Positions 45,001 to 53,597 of a stretch of 64,000 bases of DNA are shown here, one piece after another. The notes under the pieces are model-generated. The model had not been told where the DNA came from, did not search any database, and saw nothing but the letters and a program-made list of their open reading frames with translations. The position numbers and the translations under genes were made by a program. How positions within the stretch are numbered: position 1 is the first letter of the stretch; the number at the start of each line of letters is the position of its first letter. Origin of the DNA: JAZMZS01 sp045120955 (GTDB lineage: Bacteria; Bacillota; Clostridia; Oscillospirales; CAG-272); the NCBI GenBank assembly GCA_045120955.1, contig JBGVFH010000071.1, positions 1 through 64,000 of the forward strand, read 5' to 3'.

Positions 45001-45605
45001 ATGCCATGCTCGGCGCTCTCGGTGATAACAGCAAGGTCGTATTTGCAGGCATCGTGACAAAGGTTTCGGAGATGACCACGAAAAAAGGTGAAAAGATGGC
45101 ATTTGTCATGGTCGAGGACAGATTTGCTGAGATAGAAACGGTCGTTTTTCCGACGGTATATGCAAAATGCGCAAGACTGCTCGGGGCCGAGCAGGGTATT
45201 GTCATACACGGCACGGTACAGCTGCGTGACGATGAAAAGCCTCGTCTGCTTGCGCAAAGGATATTTTCGCTCATACCCGACTCCGAGTATAAAAAAGGGT
45301 GCATGGATGCGTGTAATACGCATGCGGAGAAAGGCAGAGCGTTCGAAGACGGGCGCAACGGTCAGACGAACAGCATACAGAAAAAAACGGCAAGGCTGTT
45401 TTTGAAGCTCGATACGCTTGACTGCGAGCTTGCAATAAAGGCTGTCAATCTCTGCGAAATATTTTGCGGAAGCACACAGGTGGTGCTTTACGACAGCTCG
45501 ACACAAAAGTATACAAATTACAGCGGAAGCGGAGCGGACGCAAGCGCAAAGCTCATCTCGGAGCTGAAGGAGCTGCTTGGCGACGGGTGTGTCGTATTAA
45601 AATAA
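42039..45605 (+). CDS. dnaE: DNA polymerase III alpha subunit (DnaE type)
   Basis: 1188 residues. The N-terminal PHP domain begins FVHLHLHSEYSLLDGA. The polymerase active-site Asp residues are in PDFDVDFC near 404-411, with GPGRGSGAGSIVAF before. A helix-hairpin-helix region and an OB-fold (VFAGIVTKVSEMTTKKGEKM) follow. In firmicutes DnaE works with PolC in lagging-strand synthesis. GGAAAGGGG precedes the ATG. A terminator hairpin follows. pfkA and pyk, often next in Clostridia, are not here. Confidence 0.97.
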   Translation: MGDFVHLHLHSEYSLLDGACRISDIPKAAKAAGHSAVAITDHGNLFGAYAFYLSCKAEGIKPIIGCEVYVAPRSMKDREGRKDASANHLVLLCKNEVGYKNLIKLVSQSYIDGFYSKPRIDTELLREHTEGLVCLSACLAGYIPRQILAGNFEGAVEYAQMLDGMFGHGNFFLEVQDHFLPDDRTVCGSLLEISRRTGIELVATNDVHYLKKEDSFNQAVLMCIQTANVITDGRPIGFETDEFYYKSTDEMRELFALYPRACENTVKIAEMCDFSFEEDKLFLPKFPTENGQSTSDILRRCAFEGFERRIANSQISFDKHSKEEYISRAEYELEIIDKMGFSDYYLIVADYVGYAKKKGIPVGPGRGSGAGSIVAFFVGITDVDSIKFDLLFERFLNPERVSMPDFDVDFCYNRRDEVIEYVKERYGKERVAQIITFGTMAARAAIRDVGRALGMSYSAVDAVAKSVPKGLDVTLADAMKTKRFREIYESGESEKKLIDIAMALEGMPRNASTHAAGVVITDRPVSDYVPLARNGETVVTQFDMNTVAKLGLVKFDFLALRYLTIIHEAERQISESTGEPFDISCIPLDDKKTFKLISGGNTNGIFQLESGGMRQVLTQLKPSSIDDIIATIALYRPGPMDSIPRYIERRHGRELPTYLHPSLEEILSGTYGCIVYQEQVMQIVRKLGGFSFGHADLVRRAMSKKKAEAMEAERGEFVRGCEQNGITADTANALFDEMASFASYAFNKSHAAAYAVISYRTAYLKAHYTKYYMAALLSSVLGNFEKTAEYIGESAKFGIKVLAPNINESKVDFAVVGNNIRFGLLALKNVGQQFIEKIIYERNRGRFESFEDFLRRMQQSPQFNKRQIESLIKSGAFDGLGAKRSQLYATYEKQMDALSERGRSEVAGQIDMFSAFEEDLERKGFEYPEMPEYSAKQLLMLEKESSGMYFSGHMLDDYKLALSEIRTNTSTEILSAADSEDADVVSPDAMLGALGDNSKVVFAGIVTKVSEMTTKKGEKMAFVMVEDRFAEIETVVFPTVYAKCARLLGAEQGIVIHGTVQLRDDEKPRLLAQRIFSLIPDSEYKKGCMDACNTHAEKGRAFEDGRNGQTNSIQKKTARLFLKLDTLDCELAIKAVNLCEIFCGSTQVVLYDSSTQKYTNYSGSGADASAKLISELKELLGDGCVVLK

Positions 45606-45633
45606 ATTATGCCGCACTTTGTACGGCATAATT
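45605..45633. terminator. Terminator-like hairpin after dnaE
   Basis: Ten-base arms (45605-45614 and 45624-45633), with two more pairs near the loop past one mismatch. It is short of T on the plus side, but may serve both converging genes. Confidence 0.55.
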
Positions 45634-45668
45634 GTAAAATATATTCTCATAAATTGACAAATGTTTTT

Positions 45669-46067
45669 TCAGGATGTATAATCCTGTATAAGAGAGACAA
45701 GCTCGTTTACGGAGTAAACGGCTATCCCCTCGCTTACCGCTTCTCTGTCGCTGAGCGGAAGAGAATAAACGTAGGTGTCAAGTATATCGACCACCGTATA
45801 TCCGTCTGCGGCATATATGGCGAGCTTTCCGTCCTTTACTCCGAGAACGTAGAGACGCTTTGCTTCGGCCGATATATTCTGTGAGTCTCCCGTGTCAGCG
45901 CTTGCGGATACATTCTGTGCGCAGGAGTGCGAAAGGATGTATTCACGGGTGTCGGAGAGCTTGATGCAGTTGATGGTGAGTAAAACGGTCAGTGCGATGC
46001 ACAGCGAAAGGATGAGGGACAGTATTACGATGTATATGACATCCTTGGATCTGCTTTGTCTGTTCAT
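45669..46067 (-). CDS. Small membrane protein with BofC C-terminal-like domain
   Basis: 132 residues. One N-terminal helix (about 9-32) is followed by a short linker and a domain with YVLGVKDGKLAIY, VDILDTYVYSLPLSDREAVSEGI and a terminal ELVSLIQDYTS. This pattern resembles the C-terminal domain of BofC (bypass-of-forespore C), common in clostridial membrane proteins of unknown role. GAGGTAA lies before the ATG. It is divergent from the penicillin-binding protein gene. A link to sporulation is only suggested by the family name. Confidence 0.7.
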   Translation of the reverse strand: MNRQSRSKDVIYIVILSLILSLCIALTVLLTINCIKLSDTREYILSHSCAQNVSASADTGDSQNISAEAKRLYVLGVKDGKLAIYAADGYTVVDILDTYVYSLPLSDREAVSEGIAVYSVNELVSLIQDYTS

Positions 46068-46204
46068 TTTGTTACCTCGTTATATAATTCAAATTTTACA
46101 AATATTATTTGCATAAATTCATAATGTATTCAAAAAAATGGTATATACTCTATTATGAGCAATAATATGAAAAATAAACTTGCTTTCTGCGGAAGGGAAA
46201 AATT

Positions 46205-48943
46205 GTGAAAAAAGATATCGAACCAAACAGCAAAATTCAAAAAGAAAAGGTAGACTGGGATAAAGAGATACTGAACAGTATGCGTTTGGCGGGGAAAGGC
46301 ATTTTCAAGGTGTTTTCCTACTTTTTCAACATAGTGTTTACTATTCTTCTCATATGTATAATCACGGGTATAATCGTGGGTTGTGCCTTTTCGATATATA
46401 TCAAAAATTACATTGACCCGACAATAGACGAGTCATTGCTTGCGACGGGCGGTACGAGCCAGACCACGCAGATATATTATTACAACTACGAGGATATTGA
46501 GGCACGCCAGAACAGAACGGGTGATGCCGTTGAGCTCGAGGATCAGCGTCTGTACGGTGAGCAGAACAGCCTGTGGGCGGATTATGCCGACATCCCGCAA
46601 GATCTCAAGGATGCCTTCGTCGCAATAGAGGACAAGCGGTTTTGGGATCACAGCGGAGTCGACTGGATAAGAACGGGATCCGCTGTGCTTAAGTTCTTTG
46701 TAGGAAACAGCTCATACGGCGGCTCGTCTATTACCCAACAGCTTGTAAAGAACCTGACCTCTTACGATGATGTTACCATTCAGAGAAAGGTGCAGGAGAT
46801 AGTATGTGCGCTCAACCTTGAAAAAACGAAGTCAAAGGAAGAGATACTTGAGCTTTATTTAAATATTATTCCGCTCTCACAGCGTTGCTACGGAGTTCAG
46901 TCAGCGGCAAACACGTATTTCGGAAAGGATGTAAGCGAGCTGTCTCTTATCGAGTGTGTGTGTATCGCATCCATTACAAATGCGCCTACAAGATATGACC
47001 CTGTACAAAACCCCGAGAACAATCAGGAAAGACGTGACAGCATCCTCGAGGAGATGCTCGCTCAGGGGTATATTACTCAAGAGGAGTTTGACAGCGCATA
47101 TGACAAGGAGCTGACACTCAATCTTACCGAGGTATCAACGACGATATCGACAAACTCATGGTATACCGACACGGTTATCGAGGATGTTATAAGCGACCTT
47201 ATGGAAACCTATAATTACACAAGACAGGTTGCCAGCCAAAAAATATACTCGGGAGGTCTGCAGATATACACTCTCATGGACCCCGAGGTGCAGAATGCCC
47301 TTGATGAGGTATTTTGCGATGACAGCATATTTGAAAAGGCGCTGAAAAAAGAGGTCAGCGGAGTTCCTGCTGAGTCTGCTATGGTAATTACCGACCCGTA
47401 CACGGGAGACTTGCTCGGAATAGTGGGCGGAAGAGGCGTGAAGACAGAGAACAGAATACTCAATCTGGCATCGCAAAGCGTGCGTGCGTCGGGTTCATCC
47501 ATTAAGCCTCTTGCGGTCTACGGACCTGCGCTTGAGGAAGGAATAGTAACGTGGGCAACGGTGACGGACGATGTACCGGTCAACTTCGGAGACGATGCGC
47601 AAAATCCCGTTGCATGGCCTAAAAACCTCCCCGTAAAATACAGCGGACTTACGACCATTGACGATGCTATCACCCGCTCGGTAAATACCGTTTCGGTAAA
47701 GACTCTTATGAAGCTCGGTGAGGAAAAGTCCTTTGAGTATCTTACACAAAAGCTTGGTTTTTACAGCCTTATCGAGAGCAAAACTCTTGAGGACGGCAGT
47801 ACGATCTCTGATATCGGACTTGCTGCGCTTGCTCTCGGTCAGCAAAACTACGGTGTGACCGTCCGTGAGATGGCGAGTGCGTTCTGCGTGTTCCAAAACG
47901 GCGGTATCTACAACAAAACAAGATCCTATCTTTACGTTTATGACTCAAACGGAGAGATCGTGCTCTCAAATGATGCGGAGTCCAATGTTGTGTTCAGCGA
48001 GGAGAACTCGTACATCATGACAAAAATGATGCAAAATGTGTTTGCATCTACCTCCAGCTCCGCCAACAGAGTCACACTCAGGAAAACGGTAAACTGCGCA
48101 GGCAAGACGGGTACGGCAGGTAACGACTATGACAGATGGCTGCTTGCATACACTCCTTATTATGTAGGCGGCGTATGGTACGGATACAAAACACCTAAGG
48201 TACTGACAAATGAGCTTTCCACGAGCCCTTGCTCCTATGTTTGGGACGAGGTCATGACACGCATCCATCAAAAGTATATTGATGCGGCAAAAGCAGGCAC
48301 GGAGGAGCTCAGAACATTCGATGATTCAAGACCGTCGGGTGTGATACAGTGCGAATACTGTATCGATTCGGGAAAGCTTCTCACAAGTGCGTGCAGACTT
48401 GACCCGAGAGGCAACAGAAGTGATGTGGGCTGGTTTGCAAAGGGAACAGAACCTACAGAGTACTGCGACTGTCACGTTGTAGTAGCATACGATACTGCAA
48501 ACGGCGGTATAGCACATTCGGGCTCAAATCCCAACAACGTCGTTGATGTAGCGCTTATCAAGGTGACTGACAGAGATTTCCCGATACAGGTGACGATAGA
48601 TGACGCTCAGTATGTTTACCGTCCGCTTTCCTCCGGTGTCAGACCGTCGGAGAGCTACGGTCAACCGTTCTTTATCAATATGGTGGCGAGCGGTCATTAT
48701 GTAGGGCGAAGCTCAGCCTCGCACCAATATAACACCTTCAGCTATGTAGGCTTTGACTATGCGGCGTATGAGGCAGGCAGACTGCAGCTTGTGATAGGGC
48801 CGAAGGAACAGGTCTTTGCCGTTCAAAAAGAGGAAGAGACTGCAAATCCGGATGATACGGAAAACACAACACCGCCCGAGGACACATCGGGACCTCCCGA
48901 TGAGGATGTAATTGGTGTAGATGCTCTGACCGCAACAGAATAA
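46205..48943 (+). CDS. Bifunctional class A penicillin-binding protein (PBP1A type)
   Basis: 912 residues from GTG 46205 behind GGAAGGG. A short cytoplasmic part and one helix (about 45-70) are followed by the GT51 transglycosylase, with VAIEDKRFWDHSGVDW near 138-153. The transpeptidase follows with Ser-x-x-Lys in GSSIKPLA near 430, SVNT near 492 and GKTGTAG near 632. The C-terminal tail is Glu/Asp/Pro/Thr-rich. It polymerises and cross-links peptidoglycan outside the membrane. A perfect terminator palindrome follows. Confidence 0.95.
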   Translation: MKKDIEPNSKIQKEKVDWDKEILNSMRLAGKGIFKVFSYFFNIVFTILLICIITGIIVGCAFSIYIKNYIDPTIDESLLATGGTSQTTQIYYYNYEDIEARQNRTGDAVELEDQRLYGEQNSLWADYADIPQDLKDAFVAIEDKRFWDHSGVDWIRTGSAVLKFFVGNSSYGGSSITQQLVKNLTSYDDVTIQRKVQEIVCALNLEKTKSKEEILELYLNIIPLSQRCYGVQSAANTYFGKDVSELSLIECVCIASITNAPTRYDPVQNPENNQERRDSILEEMLAQGYITQEEFDSAYDKELTLNLTEVSTTISTNSWYTDTVIEDVISDLMETYNYTRQVASQKIYSGGLQIYTLMDPEVQNALDEVFCDDSIFEKALKKEVSGVPAESAMVITDPYTGDLLGIVGGRGVKTENRILNLASQSVRASGSSIKPLAVYGPALEEGIVTWATVTDDVPVNFGDDAQNPVAWPKNLPVKYSGLTTIDDAITRSVNTVSVKTLMKLGEEKSFEYLTQKLGFYSLIESKTLEDGSTISDIGLAALALGQQNYGVTVREMASAFCVFQNGGIYNKTRSYLYVYDSNGEIVLSNDAESNVVFSEENSYIMTKMMQNVFASTSSSANRVTLRKTVNCAGKTGTAGNDYDRWLLAYTPYYVGGVWYGYKTPKVLTNELSTSPCSYVWDEVMTRIHQKYIDAAKAGTEELRTFDDSRPSGVIQCEYCIDSGKLLTSACRLDPRGNRSDVGWFAKGTEPTEYCDCHVVVAYDTANGGIAHSGSNPNNVVDVALIKVTDRDFPIQVTIDDAQYVYRPLSSGVRPSESYGQPFFINMVASGHYVGRSSASHQYNTFSYVGFDYAAYEAGRLQLVIGPKEQVFAVQKEEETANPDDTENTTPPEDTSGPPDEDVIGVDALTATE

Positions 48944-48951
48944 ACAAAAAG

Positions 48952-48998
48952 CTCGGGGACATCAATTCACGGTGAATTGATGTCCCCGAGTATTTTTG
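48952..48998 (+). terminator. Terminator after the penicillin-binding protein gene
   Basis: Nineteen-base perfectly complementary arms (48952-48970 and 48972-48990) separated by one base, followed by TATTTTTG. The actual loop must open a few pairs. Confidence 0.88.
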
Positions 48999-49090
48999 CT
49001 TTTGAGTGAGACTGTACATTTCAGCGCCTTAGCGGCAGAGCCGAGAGCGGTTGCCTCGGGCGGTATTTGTACTCAGCTGAGTTTTTGCTA

Positions 49091-49699
49091 TCAGTCGATC
49101 TCGGTAATGTCTTTGCTCTTTGATGTTTCGATGACCTCAGTTTGCTTTGATGTGCCTCTTCTTGTAGCAGCCATCGTCCATACTATCCAAATATCGGTCA
49201 GACCGTCGAAAACAAGGCTGATGCCGACAGCTATGGAGAGCCACTCCTTTTCATAGCAGACAAGCGAAAGAACACCTGCGCCTATGGTAATAAAGCCTAT
49301 GATAAGAGCTACATACCATAGCTTGTGCGTAGCGCTCTTGAGATATGAGGAATACTTCATATCGGACAGACCGTGATAAAGAAGAATTACGCTGAGAATA
49401 ACATATATAAGGCTTGAGCTTATTTCATCGGGACCGTCGAGCATCCAAACACCGATGACAGCCATGATGAGAGACGAGAACATAAGAAGAGTCTTTCCAC
49501 CGGCGTATGTGTTGTCCTTAAAGCACATGACCAGCTGCACAAGCGCATTTATAATGAGTATTGCGCCGAAAACCATGCATACTATCATTGATGATGTGTC
49601 CTTCCATACAAGAAGAGAAATTCCGAGAGCTACGCATACCATGGCGGATATAAGTGTACTGAACTCAAACGACTTTAAAAAGTGTATTATCTTTTTCAT
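49091..49699 (-). CDS. DUF308/HdeD-like membrane protein
   Basis: 202 residues with six hydrophobic segments arranged as repeated helix pairs. LGISLLVW near the N-terminus, VFGAILIINALVQL and SIAVGISLVFDGLTDIW near the end are the paired repeats of the HdeD/DUF308 family. HdeD is tied to acid resistance in Escherichia; the role in firmicutes is unknown. The C-terminus is polar (SKQTEVIETSKSKDITEID). AAGGTGG lies before the ATG, with a promoter at 49741-49769. Confidence 0.78.
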   Translation of the reverse strand: MKKIIHFLKSFEFSTLISAMVCVALGISLLVWKDTSSMIVCMVFGAILIINALVQLVMCFKDNTYAGGKTLLMFSSLIMAVIGVWMLDGPDEISSSLIYVILSVILLYHGLSDMKYSSYLKSATHKLWYVALIIGFITIGAGVLSLVCYEKEWLSIAVGISLVFDGLTDIWIVWTMAATRRGTSKQTEVIETSKSKDITEID

Positions 49700-49740
49700 T
49701 TTTATGCCACCTTTACTGCAAAATATTTTTGGACAAGTCT

Positions 49741-49769
49741 ATTATAACAAATATTATTTAATTTGTCAC
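49741..49769 (-). promoter_or_regulatory. Sigma-A-like promoter of the DUF308 gene
   Basis: Minus strand GTGACA (49769-49764), 17-nt spacer ending in TGT, then TATAAT (49746-49741). It is back to back with the plus-strand promoter at 49776-49804, only 6 bases apart. Confidence 0.65.
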
Positions 49770-49775
49770 TCTATA

Positions 49776-49804
49776 TTGAAAAAATTTTTGTTTTTTGTTA
49801 TACT
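49776..49804 (+). promoter_or_regulatory. Sigma-A-like promoter of the GNAT-nadE-capA-plsX run
   Basis: TTGAAA (49776-49781), 17-nt spacer, TATACT (49799-49804), 41 nt before the GNAT start. Confidence 0.65.
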
Positions 49805-49844
49805 TTACCATGGAATATATTTTGTAGGTTTATACGGAGCTTTT

Positions 49845-50399
49845 ATGGTTATCAGAAAAACGTTGCCTGAGGATATTGATGATATCATGACCCTTATAGG
49901 TATCACAAGAGATAATTTCAGAGCTGACGGCATACCGCAATGGCAGGGTGAGTACCCGTCAAGGGAGCTTATAGCGGACGATGTGGCAAGGGGCGAGTCT
50001 TACGTCTGCGACATCGACGGAAGGGTGTGCGGCTTTTGCGCTGTTGTGGGCGGCATTGAGCCCGACTATGTGAAAATATACGAGGGCAGATGGAGAAATG
50101 AGCGGCAGTATATTTCGCTTCACAGAGTTGCGGTGGACCCGAAGTATAAGGGGTGCGGAATTGCAGCGGCAATGGTATCGAATGCTGTGCGGATCGCTCA
50201 AAAAACGGGCATACTTGATATAAGGTGCGATACTCACAGACAAAACGCAAATATGCGGCGGATGCTTGAGAAAAACGGCTTTGAATATTGCGGGATAATT
50301 TATCTGTGCGAGGACGGAGCCGAGAGAGTGGCGTATCATAAGATAATTTCGCAAAGCTGTGAAGCTTTGCCGATAAAGGAACGGAGTGAATATAAATGA
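49845..50399 (+). CDS. GNAT-family N-acetyltransferase
   Basis: 184 residues from ATG 49845, behind GGAG. The open frame extends much further upstream, through a promoter and the antisense of the neighbouring gene, so only this part is real. The acetyl-CoA loop is seen in HRVAVDPKYKGCGIAAAMV, followed by RCDTHRQNANMRRMLEKNGF, the usual GNAT end. The substrate is unknown. Its stop overlaps the nadE start (ATGA). Confidence 0.82.
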   Translation: MVIRKTLPEDIDDIMTLIGITRDNFRADGIPQWQGEYPSRELIADDVARGESYVCDIDGRVCGFCAVVGGIEPDYVKIYEGRWRNERQYISLHRVAVDPKYKGCGIAAAMVSNAVRIAQKTGILDIRCDTHRQNANMRRMLEKNGFEYCGIIYLCEDGAERVAYHKIISQSCEALPIKERSEYK

Positions 50400-52309
50400 A
50401 AGACGGATATATTAAATGCGCCGGATGCGGAATTGATATTACGGTAGCAAACCCGAGAGAAAATGCAAAAAGAATAATCGAAGCGGTCAACAGAGCAGAG
50501 AGCGAAGGGGTAGATCTTCTTTGTATGCCCGAGCTTTGCCTGACGGGATATAGCTGCGGAGAGCTTTTTCTCAACAGCTCTCTTATCAATGCGGCAGAAG
50601 AGGCGCTGTTTGAGATAGCGGCACAGACAAGCGGATGCAATGTTGTGTTTGCGCTCGGTCTGCCGATAAGGCATTACTCAAAGCTGTATAACTGTGCGGC
50701 GGTTGTTTGCCGCGGTGAGATACTCGGTCTTGTGCCCAAGACTCATATCCCTATGTACGGCGACCTTTACGAGGGACGCTATTTTGAGAGCGGAAGCATG
50801 ATAGGCGAATATGAGTTTCACCGCTTTGCTTGCGGTGTCGAATGCTCTATAGGAAAGGATATGCTTTTCTCTCATGAAAGTCTGCGCAATTATATTTTCG
50901 GAGTTGAGATATGTGAGGATCTGTGGGTGGCACAGACACCGTCCTTGTCGCTGTGTCAGCGAGGTGCGAAGATAATCCTCAATCTTTCGGCATCGTATGA
51001 AACAGTAGGTAAGGCGGAGTACAGACATTTGCTCGTTGCATCTGCCTCGGCAAAGCTTCTTTGCGGTTATGTGTATGCAAACGCAATGGCGAGCGAGTCT
51101 ACGCAGGATGCAGTCTTTGCGTCGCACAACATGATATATGAGTGCGGGGATCTGCTCGCAGAGAGCAAGCCCTTTGCGCAGGACAGCTTTACAACGGCTG
51201 AGATAGATGTGGATAAGCTCAGCTACGAAAGAGCAAGGATAAACACATTTAAAGAAATAGGCGGCGCTAACTTTACCGTTTTCTCGCAAGAGGTAAAGAA
51301 ACACAGTCTGACCCGTGCGGTTGAGAAAAATCCCTTTGTTCCATCGGACAAAAGCAAGCTTAGCGACAGATGCGAGCTGATATTCTCGATACAGGCGCAC
51401 GGACTTCTCAAACGAATTCAGCACACAAATACAAAAAAACTCGTGCTCGGAATCTCCGGAGGGCTTGACAGTACGCTTGCGCTTTTGGTAGCGGTAAAGG
51501 CGTTTGATCTATGCGGACGTCCGCACAAGGACATCATCACCGTCACGATGCCGTGCTTCGGTACCACATCGAGAACAAAATCAAACGCGCAACAGCTATG
51601 CGAGTGTTTTGGTACGGATTTTCGCGAGGTGGATATTTCCGAGAGCGTGCGCAAGCATTTTGCAGATATAGGACATGACGAGTGTGAGCATGATGCGGCA
51701 TATGAAAATGCGCAGGCGAGAGAGCGTACACAGGTGCTCATGGATATAGCAAATCAAGAGTACGGTATGGTGATAGGCACGGGAGATCTGTCAGAGCTTG
51801 CGCTTGGCTGGTGTACCTACAACGGAGACCAGATGTCTATGTACGGAGTAAACGGAGGAGTGCCGAAAACTCTCATCAAACATATCGTGAAGCACGAGGC
51901 GCAGCTCGCAGCTCAAGACGGTGAGCAAATTCTCTCCGATACACTCTTTGATATTCTTGACACGCCCGTTTCTCCCGAGCTTTTGCCTCCGGATGAGAGC
52001 GGAGCTATCGCACAGAAGACCGAAGATATCGTAGGTCCGTATGAACTGCATGATTTCTTTTTGTACTACACGGTCAGATACGGTTTTTCAGCTTCGAAGA
52101 TATACCGTTTGGCACTCAAAGCATACGAGGGAGTGTATGACGCAGAAACGGTGAAAAAGTGGCTCGAGACCTTTGTGCGCAGATTTTTCTCACAACAGTT
52201 CAAGCGTTCGAGTATGCCCGACGGAGTAAAGGTAGGCTCTGTGTCTCTTTCTCCGAGAAGCGATTGGAGAATGCCCACAGACGCAAGCTTCTCGGCATTT
52301 ATGCTGTGA
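50396..52309 (+). CDS. nadE: Glutamine-dependent NAD+ synthetase
   Basis: 637 residues. The N-terminal nitrilase-type glutaminase has CMPELCLTGYSC (catalytic Glu), GLVPKTHIPMYGD (Lys) and FGVEICEDLWV (Cys near 172). The C-terminal synthetase has the P-loop LGISGGLDSTLALLV near 352-366 and GTGDLSELALGW. It amidates deamido-NAD using glutamine as the ammonia source. Its start overlaps the upstream GNAT gene; capA-like follows after 15 nt. Confidence 0.95.
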   Translation: MKDGYIKCAGCGIDITVANPRENAKRIIEAVNRAESEGVDLLCMPELCLTGYSCGELFLNSSLINAAEEALFEIAAQTSGCNVVFALGLPIRHYSKLYNCAAVVCRGEILGLVPKTHIPMYGDLYEGRYFESGSMIGEYEFHRFACGVECSIGKDMLFSHESLRNYIFGVEICEDLWVAQTPSLSLCQRGAKIILNLSASYETVGKAEYRHLLVASASAKLLCGYVYANAMASESTQDAVFASHNMIYECGDLLAESKPFAQDSFTTAEIDVDKLSYERARINTFKEIGGANFTVFSQEVKKHSLTRAVEKNPFVPSDKSKLSDRCELIFSIQAHGLLKRIQHTNTKKLVLGISGGLDSTLALLVAVKAFDLCGRPHKDIITVTMPCFGTTSRTKSNAQQLCECFGTDFREVDISESVRKHFADIGHDECEHDAAYENAQARERTQVLMDIANQEYGMVIGTGDLSELALGWCTYNGDQMSMYGVNGGVPKTLIKHIVKHEAQLAAQDGEQILSDTLFDILDTPVSPELLPPDESGAIAQKTEDIVGPYELHDFFLYYTVRYGFSASKIYRLALKAYEGVYDAETVKKWLETFVRRFFSQQFKRSSMPDGVKVGSVSLSPRSDWRMPTDASFSAFML

Positions 52310-52324
52310 TTTCGGTTATAAAAA

Positions 52325-53569
52325 ATGAAAAAGAGATTGACCGTTATTTTGTGTGCCGCCATGTGCGCACTTATGTGCGCCTGCGGCATAACTCCTTCTG
52401 TAAAATCACCCGGCTCTCAAACTTCCTCGACTGATATCGGTACTGCCGAAAGCGCAGTGCCGTCTGATACGAGGGATGCGTTTGCCGACGGTGCGCAGAG
52501 CACGGATGAGGTGCCGCCCGAGGTGTCTGTTGACACGGTGAGACTCGTTATGGTAGGAGATATTTTGATGCATGACCCCGTTATCGAGAGCGGCATGACG
52601 GAGGATGGCTGCAATTACGATCATCTGTTTGCAAATATATCACAAGAGCTTGCCTATGCGGATATAGCTATGCTTAATCAAGAGGTGATCATAGCAGGAG
52701 AGCAGTTCGGCATCAGCGGTTATCCCCGTTTTAATTCTCCCCTTGAGCTTGCCGATGCAATAGGCAAGGCAGGATTTGATGTGGTTCTGCACGCAACCAA
52801 CCACACCTTAGATAAGGGAAGGGATGCTATGCTGAAATGCCTTTCTTATTGGAGACAAAACCATCCGGACGTAAAGGTGGCAGGTATGCACGACAGTGAG
52901 GCGGATGCGGATAATGTTTGCGTAATTGAGAAAAACGGGATAAAGGTCGCCGTGCTAAACTACACCTATGGCGTAAACCCTGCGGGAGATCAGTATATCA
53001 AAAGCGAACCGTATCTTGTGGATATTTTGATAGAGAGTGAAGTAAAGCGCGACATTGAAAGAGCTAAGGAAGCAGCCGATTTTATTGTCGTTGCACCCCA
53101 CTGGGGAGAAGAATACACTCATACACCTACAAGCTCACAGAAAAAATGGTGCGAGCTGTTTTTGAAGTGCGGTGTTGACCTTGTTATAGGCACTCATCCT
53201 CATGTTCTTCAGCCTATTGAGTGGCTCGAGGGAGAGGATGGGCAAAGAACGCTTGTTTATTGGTCGCTCGGCAACTATGTAAACAGTACATCGGAGCAGG
53301 GCAGGGGCATTGGAGCGAGGATGCTCGGTGCTATGGCTGATGTGGTAATAGGCAAGGACGAAAACGGCAAGGTATATATCATGTCGGCAGGTGCGATAGG
53401 TCTTGTCACGCATGTTGATTTTGACAGCCGCGGCATCACAACATATAAATTTGAAGATTATACGCAGGAGATGCTCGCTGAGAACGAGGCAGTAAATAAA
53501 GACCCGTCATTTACTTACCAATACTGCATCGAAACCTTCAGCGAGCTGCTCGGAGATTTCCAAGATTGA
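52325..53569 (+). CDS. CapA-family lipoprotein (PGA synthesis-like metallophosphatase)
   Basis: 414 residues. The signal peptide ends in lipobox MCAC (Cys near 20), followed by a Ser/Thr/Asp-rich linker to about 65. The CapA domain has LVMVGDILMHDPV, MLNQEVIIAG, HATNHTLDKG and APHWGEEY, the metal-binding motifs of the family. VIGTHPHVLQPIEW gives the last His pair. CapA takes part in poly-gamma-glutamate capsule anchoring in bacilli. capB and capC are not adjacent, so the substrate here is open. Confidence 0.85.
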   Translation: MKKRLTVILCAAMCALMCACGITPSVKSPGSQTSSTDIGTAESAVPSDTRDAFADGAQSTDEVPPEVSVDTVRLVMVGDILMHDPVIESGMTEDGCNYDHLFANISQELAYADIAMLNQEVIIAGEQFGISGYPRFNSPLELADAIGKAGFDVVLHATNHTLDKGRDAMLKCLSYWRQNHPDVKVAGMHDSEADADNVCVIEKNGIKVAVLNYTYGVNPAGDQYIKSEPYLVDILIESEVKRDIERAKEAADFIVVAPHWGEEYTHTPTSSQKKWCELFLKCGVDLVIGTHPHVLQPIEWLEGEDGQRTLVYWSLGNYVNSTSEQGRGIGARMLGAMADVVIGKDENGKVYIMSAGAIGLVTHVDFDSRGITTYKFEDYTQEMLAENEAVNKDPSFTYQYCIETFSELLGDFQD

Positions 53570-53597
53570 TAAAACACATTTTAAAATGAGGTATGCA

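Noticed and set aside
49455..49844. Upstream extension of the GNAT frame
   Set aside because: It is antisense to the DUF308 gene and includes both promoters. The GNAT domain starts at the ATG with GGAG at 49845.
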